From Acetomicrobium hydrogeniformans ATCC BAA-1850 (GTDB taxonomy: Bacteria; Synergistota; Synergistia; Synergistales; Acetomicrobiaceae): 64,000 nt of DNA. Made by a program: the position numbers and the translations under genes. The DNA is taken from assembly GCF_000160455.2 (NCBI RefSeq), contig NZ_ACJX03000001.1, positions 62,001-126,000 on the forward strand, in the 5' to 3' direction. The notes under the pieces were generated by a model. That model made no database searches. It saw only the letters and a list, made by a program, of their open reading frames with translations, and was not told the DNA's origin. The number at the start of each line of letters is the position of its first letter. Within the stretch, counting starts at the first letter, position 1. Shown piece after piece: positions 59,398-64,000 of this stretch.

Positions 59398-59540
59398 GTT
59401 GGGACCCTCCTTTATGAATTTTTGTGTGCTACAAAGATTCTACCAAAAGGAGCGGTCCCTTTATTTTTCCTCCCTAAAAACTCCTACAAATATTTTACGC
59501 TATCTAATACTTAAGAAGTTAACAGCTGCTTAGGAGATTA

Positions 59541-59879
59541 TGCCTTTGTAGGCTCTCATTTCAAAGCTTCTTGGGTTTGTTTCTTACAGATCCTGTCCCT
59601 GACAATACTACATTTACCCCTTTTAGGCAGAAGCTTCAAGAAAAAGGAGTGCTTGAAGAGCTGTTTTCTATCTTGGATTCAGAGTTTGACCTACTGGGCT
59701 TTTTAGTGAAGAAGGGGTCATTCATAAATGCCACTATAGTGCAAGCCCAAAGAAGGCCTCCTTCCAAAGAAAAGGATGACAAAGACGAAAAGAAAGAACG
59801 AGACCTTGATGCCATCCAAGCCCAATCTTCCACTAGGGAAGAAAACCCTTCCTTACACCACGATGATGAGAGGATCTAG
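59541..59879 (+). pseudogene. IS5-family transposase, N-terminal remnant
   Basis: The frame encodes SFQSFLGLFLTDPVPDNTTF, FRQKLQEKGVLEELFSILD and LVKKGSFINATIVQAQRRPP, matching the DUF772 N-terminal domain of IS5-type transposases. It has no start with a ribosome site, and the DDE core after the first acidic block is missing. The usual aspartate of VDATIV is Asn here. It ends at TAG 59877-59879, 16 bp before the GntR gene. Confidence 0.78.
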
Positions 59880-59895
59880 AGCAAAGAGAAAGACG

Positions 59896-60591
59896 ATGGA
59901 ATTCACGCCATTAAAACCTCAAAAGGTGTATAAAGACATAATCGATCAGTTCAGTAAAATGATCTACGAGGGAAAGCTTAAAAAGGGAGACAAGCTTCCT
60001 CCTGAGAGGCAGCTATGTCAAATGCTCAACGTAAGCCGAGCATCCATGAGGGAGGCCCTACGGGCCATGGAGATAATGGGCATAGCAGAAAGCCGTCCAG
60101 GAGAGGGCACCTTTATTGTAAATGAGGTCTCCTCCTCTATCTTTCAACCTCTTTCACTTCTCCTCGCCTTAGAAAAAAACCAGGAAGATTTTGTAGAGAT
60201 TCGAAAGGTCTTGGAAAGTGCCTGCGCAAAGATGGCCGCCGAAAAAAGGACCGAAGAGCATCTGGTAACCATGGAAGATCTTATTAAAAAGATGGAAGAA
60301 AGCAGGATCGAGGACGAAAAGGCCGTGGCTGACAAGGAGCTTCACAAAGCAATCAGCGTAGCGGCGGGCAACAAGCTGCTTGCCGATATGGTCGAGGCAA
60401 TCTCCGTCGGGATCGACCTTTATATAAAAGATGCTAGGGCTAGGCTCATGAATAACCCTCAAAACAGCAGCAAACTGCTCAAGCAACACAAGGCCATAGT
60501 TCAATATATAAAGGAAAGAAACGGCGATGCCGCTGCTAAAGAAATGGAGCGGCACATCGACTTCGTCGAGGAAAGACTAAAGCTGCTTTAA
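59896..60591 (+). CDS. GntR family regulator, FadR (FCD) subfamily
   Basis: A 231-residue regulator: winged helix in about 10-75 (GDKLPPERQLCQMLNVSRAS, then REALRAMEIMGI), then a helical FCD effector domain with DKELHKAISVAAGNKLL holding typical metal-binding Asp/His, and HIDFVEERLK at the end. ATG 59896 is used since it starts the conserved part; the open frame back to 59776 is IS5 remnant DNA. The IS insertions directly upstream may have replaced its promoter. The target is unknown; FadR-type proteins often control sugar-acid or organic-acid genes. Confidence 0.88.
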   Translation: MEFTPLKPQKVYKDIIDQFSKMIYEGKLKKGDKLPPERQLCQMLNVSRASMREALRAMEIMGIAESRPGEGTFIVNEVSSSIFQPLSLLLALEKNQEDFVEIRKVLESACAKMAAEKRTEEHLVTMEDLIKKMEESRIEDEKAVADKELHKAISVAAGNKLLADMVEAISVGIDLYIKDARARLMNNPQNSSKLLKQHKAIVQYIKERNGDAAAKEMERHIDFVEERLKLL

Positions 60592-60760
60592 AACTTATAG
60601 CAGTAAATGATATTGCCCATACGAAACACCATCGGTTTCCGGCCAGGATTTCTTACTGCAAAAATCGTGCCCTGGAAGCTGGACCAAGATACTGGAAGAA
60701 GGGGTTATAAGCAACAAAAAGATTAATTAGATGTTATGCTATATCTTGCTGGTGTAAAAT

Positions 60761-61102
60761 TTATAATCCCAAAAGGATGCGCAGCCTGTCTTCTGCTTCC
60801 GCAAGCGTTCTTTCTTCTACCCTACCAAGGCATCTAACAAGCCGTTCTTTTGCGACCGAACGAACGTCTTCGCATTTTATGAAGCTTTGCTCGTTCAGAC
60901 CGCCTTCCGGTGGGAAAACTCCAACGTGAAGGGGAATACCCTTATCCTTTGTGGTAATAGGAATTACAATCACAAGCCCGGCAGGTCCGTGATTAAACCC
61001 GTCGACTGAAACGACAAGGGCCGGACGTCTGTCTGCCTGCTCGTGACCACAAACGGGATTTAAGTCCACCAGCCATATCTCTCCTCGAGACGGTTCTGCC
61101 AT
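60761..61102 (-). CDS. MazF/PemK family mRNA interferase toxin
   Basis: A 113-residue PemK-like toxin. Seen: RGEIWLVDLNPVCGHEQADR at the N-terminus with the active-site Arg, RPALVVSVDGFN, VIPITTKDKGIP and SFIKCEDVRSVAKERL. It cleaves mRNA at short sequences. It begins 2 bp after the antitoxin stop on the same strand, forming a complete pair. Confidence 0.9.
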   Translation of the reverse strand: MAEPSRGEIWLVDLNPVCGHEQADRRPALVVSVDGFNHGPAGLVIVIPITTKDKGIPLHVGVFPPEGGLNEQSFIKCEDVRSVAKERLVRCLGRVEERTLAEAEDRLRILLGL

Positions 61103-61104
61103 TT

Positions 61105-61353
61105 TTAATCGCCCTTCAGCCCGTCAAGGAGTGTAACATTCCAGGCGGCTCTTTCTTCCTGCTCTTCCTTACACGCCTGTGAGTCTGCCTTCAAAGCGGC
61201 AAAGGCGGCGTTAGCTTTATCGAGCAGAAGCTTGCGGCGGTACAGCTCGACCGCTTCGCCCAAAATTTCCTGCATCTTGCGTCCCGTTTGAGCCGAAAGG
61301 CTCTGCAGCATCTTGTGGGTTGAAGAGTCGATGCGCACAGTGCTGCTTGCCAT
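61105..61353 (-). CDS. Antitoxin partner of the MazF-like toxin
   Basis: An 82-residue protein. The N-terminal STVRIDSSTHKMLQSLSAQT is a ribbon-helix-helix-type DNA-binding segment; the charged, Ala-rich C-terminal part (KANAAFAALKADSQACKEEQ) probably binds the toxin. GGGAG lies upstream of ATG 61353. The order antitoxin then toxin suits autoregulation. Confidence 0.82.
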   Translation of the reverse strand: MASSTVRIDSSTHKMLQSLSAQTGRKMQEILGEAVELYRRKLLLDKANAAFAALKADSQACKEEQEERAAWNVTLLDGLKGD

Positions 61354-61572
61354 TTTTCATCATCTCCCTTGAAAGTTTTATATTAAGTATATTTATAAGT
61401 AACAAATTAGTAACAAATTAGTAAACATAAATGTGTCATAAATATGAAGCAAGCTCTATGAGCTTTGAAAGCACATCCTCTAATCGGTCTAACTAACAAG
61501 CTTAACCTGCGTAAATACTGTAACGCCGATGCTTTATGCAGGCTATAATAAATAAAAAGGGGGCATCCGAAG

Positions 61573-62289
61573 ATGACGGACCGAAGAACTGTCGCTTTTT
61601 TGGCTTTAGGAATATGTTTAGCCTGTGGGCTCATAATCTCCAGTTACTTTTTAGGCAGCGCTATAAAGGAAATAAAGATGGCGGAGCGCTACGTTACGGT
61701 AAAGGGGTTGTCCGAGCGAATCGTGGAGGCAGACCTCGCAATATGGAACATCTCCTTCAGGAACTCCGCCAACGACTTGGAGGAGCTTCAAAGAAGCATC
61801 GACGATAACAAGACAAAGCTGTATAACTTCCTGCTTGAGTCAGGTTTCCCTGAATCCGAGATCTCAAGCATGCCGCCACAGATAACCGACACACAGGCGC
61901 TGCCCTACTACGATGCGGGTAAAGGCAGAGAATATCGCTACGTCGCCGTAACAAGGGTTACATTGCGGTCGGGCGACATGGCAAACGTTAAAAAGGCCAT
62001 GGAAAAGGCAGGCCAGCTTGTGTCTGCCGGAATTGCCATAGGCGAGGACAGCTCTACGCGTTTTTCCTTCACGAAATTAAACGACATTAAACCGGAGATG
62101 ATCGCCGAGGCGACCAAAAACGCCAGAGAGGCTGCCGAGCAGTTCGCCAGAGATTCGGGAAGCGAAGTCGGCGCCATAAGGCGGGCAACTCAGGGATATT
62201 TCACCATAGAAGACAGAGATGCGGGCTCGCCAGACTTCAAGATAGTAAGAGTCGTAACAACCATAGATTTCTTTTTGTCTTCCCATTGA
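61573..62289 (+). CDS. SIMPL (DUF541) domain protein, membrane-anchored
   Basis: A 238-residue protein with one N-terminal membrane anchor or signal (AFLALGICLACGLIISSYFL), then a SIMPL/DUF541 domain: RYVTVKGLSERIVEADLAIW, NDLEELQRSI, and FSFTKLNDIKPEMIAEATKN. The domain is widespread in the envelope of bacteria and of unknown biochemical function; links to oxidative stress or pore-like oligomers have been reported in relatives. ATG 61573 follows GGGGGCA. It stands alone. Confidence 0.85.
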   Translation: MTDRRTVAFLALGICLACGLIISSYFLGSAIKEIKMAERYVTVKGLSERIVEADLAIWNISFRNSANDLEELQRSIDDNKTKLYNFLLESGFPESEISSMPPQITDTQALPYYDAGKGREYRYVAVTRVTLRSGDMANVKKAMEKAGQLVSAGIAIGEDSSTRFSFTKLNDIKPEMIAEATKNAREAAEQFARDSGSEVGAIRRATQGYFTIEDRDAGSPDFKIVRVVTTIDFFLSSH

Positions 62290-62411
62290 TATATATCGTC
62301 AAATCTGGTATAAAGACATGTCATTTAATCTAAGCCGTCTAAATTGCAATCGCGACTTTCGTTAGTCAAAGCGATCCGACGGATTCACGGGCGTTGCTAG
62401 GAGGACGAAGC

Positions 62412-63443
62412 ATGGAAGAGTTGGTAATGGGGCTTGAATTGGATTACGACCAATGGACAGAAACCCTGACGGGGAAATTTGGCCTCCAGAGGTACAGGGC
62501 AGACCAGATATGTCAGTGGATATATCAAAAGAAGATCTTCGATTTTCAGGAGATGACGAACCTGAGCAAAGAATTAAGGGGAAAGCTGGCAGATGCGGTT
62601 ATGGTGGCACCTCCTATCTTAACCCGCGAGGAAACTTCTAAGGACGGAACTAAAAAGTACCTCTGGCAGTTTCACGACGGCGAAAGGGTGGAGTCGGTCC
62701 TGCTCTCCCAGGAGGGACGGCTTACGGCCTGCCTTTCCACTCAGGTGGGCTGTCCTCTGGCATGCACCTTTTGCGCATCGGGAGAGGGCGGTTTCGTGCG
62801 CGACCTATCGGGAGGGGAAATCGTGGGGCAGTTTCTTGCAATGGAAAAGCTTGCAGGCCGCGACATAGATAACGTCGTATACATGGGTATGGGCGAACCC
62901 TTTTTAAATCAGGAGTCGGTATTTAAGAGCATTAAAATATTAAACGAACCTAAAATGAGGGGCCTCGGTATCAGGCGGATCACTATATCGACGGCAGGCA
63001 TCGTCCCTGGGATACTTGCCCTGGCCGAAGCACAGATGCCGGTAAAACTTTCCGTCTCGCTTCACGCGCCAAACGACAGGCTGAGGAGCAAGCTAATGCC
63101 GATTAACAAAAAGTATCCTCTGGCATCCCTGCTGGAGGCGCTTCGCAGATACCAATCGGCTACTAACGACCGCGTTACCTTCGAATATCTGATGCTGGAG
63201 GGCGTAAACGACCTGCCCGAATACGCCTACGAGCTCGCTGCCCTCTTGAAGGGGTTGTCCTTTTATATCAACCTGATACCCTACAACCAGGTAGAAGGTT
63301 CGAAATACAAACGCTCCTCCGCCGGGCGCATCAAGGCCTTTAGCAACATCCTTTCTCAACTGAACATAGAGCACGAAATAAGGCGAGAGAGAGGCTCAGA
63401 CATAAACGCAGCTTGCGGACAACTGAAGCGGATTTCGGCGTAA
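62412..63443 (+). CDS. rlmN: 23S rRNA/tRNA adenine-C2 methyltransferase RlmN
   Basis: A 343-residue radical SAM methyltransferase that methylates A2503 of 23S rRNA and A37 of tRNAs. Seen: cluster motif CPLACTFC (Cys114, Cys118, Cys121), VVYMGMGEPFLN, ITISTAGIVPGI, LSVSLHAPND, YNQVEGSKYKR, and the C-terminal catalytic Cys in NAACGQL. ATG 62412 is chosen because AGGAGG lies eight bases upstream; a start 18 bp earlier lacks one. A strong terminator follows. Confidence 0.95.
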   Translation: MEELVMGLELDYDQWTETLTGKFGLQRYRADQICQWIYQKKIFDFQEMTNLSKELRGKLADAVMVAPPILTREETSKDGTKKYLWQFHDGERVESVLLSQEGRLTACLSTQVGCPLACTFCASGEGGFVRDLSGGEIVGQFLAMEKLAGRDIDNVVYMGMGEPFLNQESVFKSIKILNEPKMRGLGIRRITISTAGIVPGILALAEAQMPVKLSVSLHAPNDRLRSKLMPINKKYPLASLLEALRRYQSATNDRVTFEYLMLEGVNDLPEYAYELAALLKGLSFYINLIPYNQVEGSKYKRSSAGRIKAFSNILSQLNIEHEIRRERGSDINAACGQLKRISA

Positions 63444-63456
63444 TCCGACGCAAATT

Positions 63457-63501
63457 AAAGGATGCCGGGGAGACCCTGCTCGCCCTGGCATCCTTTTTTT
63501 A
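63457..63501 (+). terminator. Rho-independent terminator after rlmN
   Basis: AAAGGATGCCGGGG pairs with CCTGGCATCCTTT-type sequence and is followed by a run of seven T. It may also act for the convergent gene. Confidence 0.88.
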
Positions 63502-63514
63502 AATCCTTAGGTGG

Positions 63515-64000
63515 TTACTTTAATTCCACGATGATTTCTTGCAATTTCTCCATAGCTTCAGAGGGCAGCTTATCGAAACCGCCCTTTTCGGTTTCTTTTT
63601 CCCTTACGAACTTAATCCTATCCTCCAACCGCTCGACGAAGTGTTTTCTATAGGATTTGTCGTCAAAGTCAGGTGAAAAACCATCTATGGGCATGAAATG
63701 AAGATCTTTAAAAGGCTTCCACGAGACGAATTCGGCCTCATCTTCGGCGATGTCCTCTATAATTTTTAAAGTAAGGTCAGGACCTATCTTTTTTCCCATA
63801 AAATCTCCAGTGTTCAGGATGAAACAATCTATACCGTCAGACAAAAGCTCTTTGAAACCCAGATAATCTACGCTCAACGGATATACCCTGAAGGGATTGG
63901 CGTAGGGCTCAAAGACCAAGGCATTTGGGTCGATCTCAGGCAAAAGCCTCTCTGCCGTGGTCCTCTTGGTAGCGAGGGTAGCCCCCAGGACCGAACCCAA
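63515..64000 (-). CDS. Phosphoenolpyruvate carboxykinase (ATP)-like protein, C-terminal part
   Basis: The last 161 residues of a gene whose start is outside the window. Seen: SVLGATLATKRTTAERL, then FEPYANPFRVYPL, and CFILNTGDFMGKKIGP, which resembles the NTGW-GxGKR region of ATP-dependent PEP carboxykinases with altered residues. The family converts oxaloacetate to PEP. The divergence from classical PckA is large, so a distinct subfamily is likely. The P-loop region is not in view. Confidence 0.55.
   Translation of the reverse strand: MGSVLGATLATKRTTAERLLPEIDPNALVFEPYANPFRVYPLSVDYLGFKELLSDGIDCFILNTGDFMGKKIGPDLTLKIIEDIAEDEAEFVSWKPFKDLHFMPIDGFSPDFDDKSYRKHFVERLEDRIKFVREKETEKGGFDKLPSEAMEKLQEIIVELK

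Larger units (their letters stand above)
56605..59504 (-). mobile_element. ISLre2-family insertion sequence, copy 3, carrying a nested ISL3 element
   Basis: The right end (GACCGCGTCAAG...) begins at 56605 and the left end (GATAGCG on the minus strand) at 59504. A perfect 9-bp target repeat TAATACTTA flanks them (56596-56604 and 59505-59513). Subtracting the nested ISL3 (1320 bp) and its 9-bp repeat leaves 1571 bp, exactly the size of copy 2. The orientation is opposite to copies 1 and 2. Confidence 0.92.

Noticed and set aside
1-64000. CRISPR array, prophage or replication origin
   Set aside because: No regularly spaced repeats, phage structural genes or DnaA-box clusters were seen.

Overview
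The window reads as chromosomal DNA of a strictly anaerobic, probably thermophilic, amino-acid- and organic-acid-fermenting bacterium. Gene content fits Synergistota, for example an Acetomicrobium/Anaerobaculum-like genome: a pyrophosphate-type phosphofructokinase, urocanate hydratase, many amino-acid and dicarboxylate carriers, peptidases, TRAP/TAXI transport, a MOFRL glycerate kinase and UPF0236 (ISLre2-type) insertion sequences. The taxon is inferred from content; no rRNA gene is present to confirm it.

Layout. 0-0.6 kb: end of an endonuclease III-like glycosylase gene. 0.8-4.8 kb (+): PPi-type phosphofructokinase followed by homologues of the methanofuran genes mfnD, mfnF and mfnE. 4.8-16.6 kb (-): one long gene row, lpd, lipA, acoA, acoB, VOC protein, SDR, acoX, acoC, lipB, hisA-like, mfnB, coding for an acetoin-dehydrogenase-type 2-oxoacid complex, its lipoate supply and two more mfn-type genes. 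lipA is cut in two by an ISLre2 element with a visible target duplication. 16.8-24 kb: dicarboxylate symporter, mgtE, an nhaC fragment, carbinolamine dehydratase, an exported phosphodiester glycosidase and a sodium:alanine symporter. 24.2-30.2 kb (+): polar amino acid ABC transporter, IclR regulator with a palindrome in front, and urocanate hydratase. 30.2-33.4 kb: YfcC-type carrier, then a second ISLre2 copy just upstream of tRNA-Val.

33.5-46.9 kb is a catabolic locus for an unidentified (probably methyl-branched) di- or tricarboxylic acid. A leftward set (aconitase-like large and small subunits, TAXI binding protein, fused TRAP permease, isocitrate-lyase-family lyase, then an NrpR-like regulator) diverges from a rightward set (AtuA-like DUF1446, three MmgE/PrpD proteins, DUF4387). 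47-48.5 kb holds toxin-antitoxin genes, one toxin carrying an in-frame stop. A degenerate tRNA-Val copy at 48.6 kb forms a direct repeat with the intact tRNA at 33.4 kb and brackets this whole region.

48.6-56.4 kb (-): glycerate kinase, iron alcohol dehydrogenase, M42 and M20 peptidases, a two-protein membrane system including DUF5058, and a carbamoylase-type hydrolase; this looks like uptake and hydrolysis of peptides or N-acylated amino acids. 56.6-59.9 kb is an IS nest (ISL3 inside an ISLre2 end, next to an IS5-type remnant). 59.9-64 kb: GntR/FadR regulator, MazEF-like pair, SIMPL protein, rlmN and the end of a PEP carboxykinase-like gene.

The most unusual items are the methanofuran-type genes in a bacterium with no other C1 genes in view, the clean IS disruption of lipA inside the complex that needs lipoate, and the dimethylmalate/methylcitrate-like catabolic locus.
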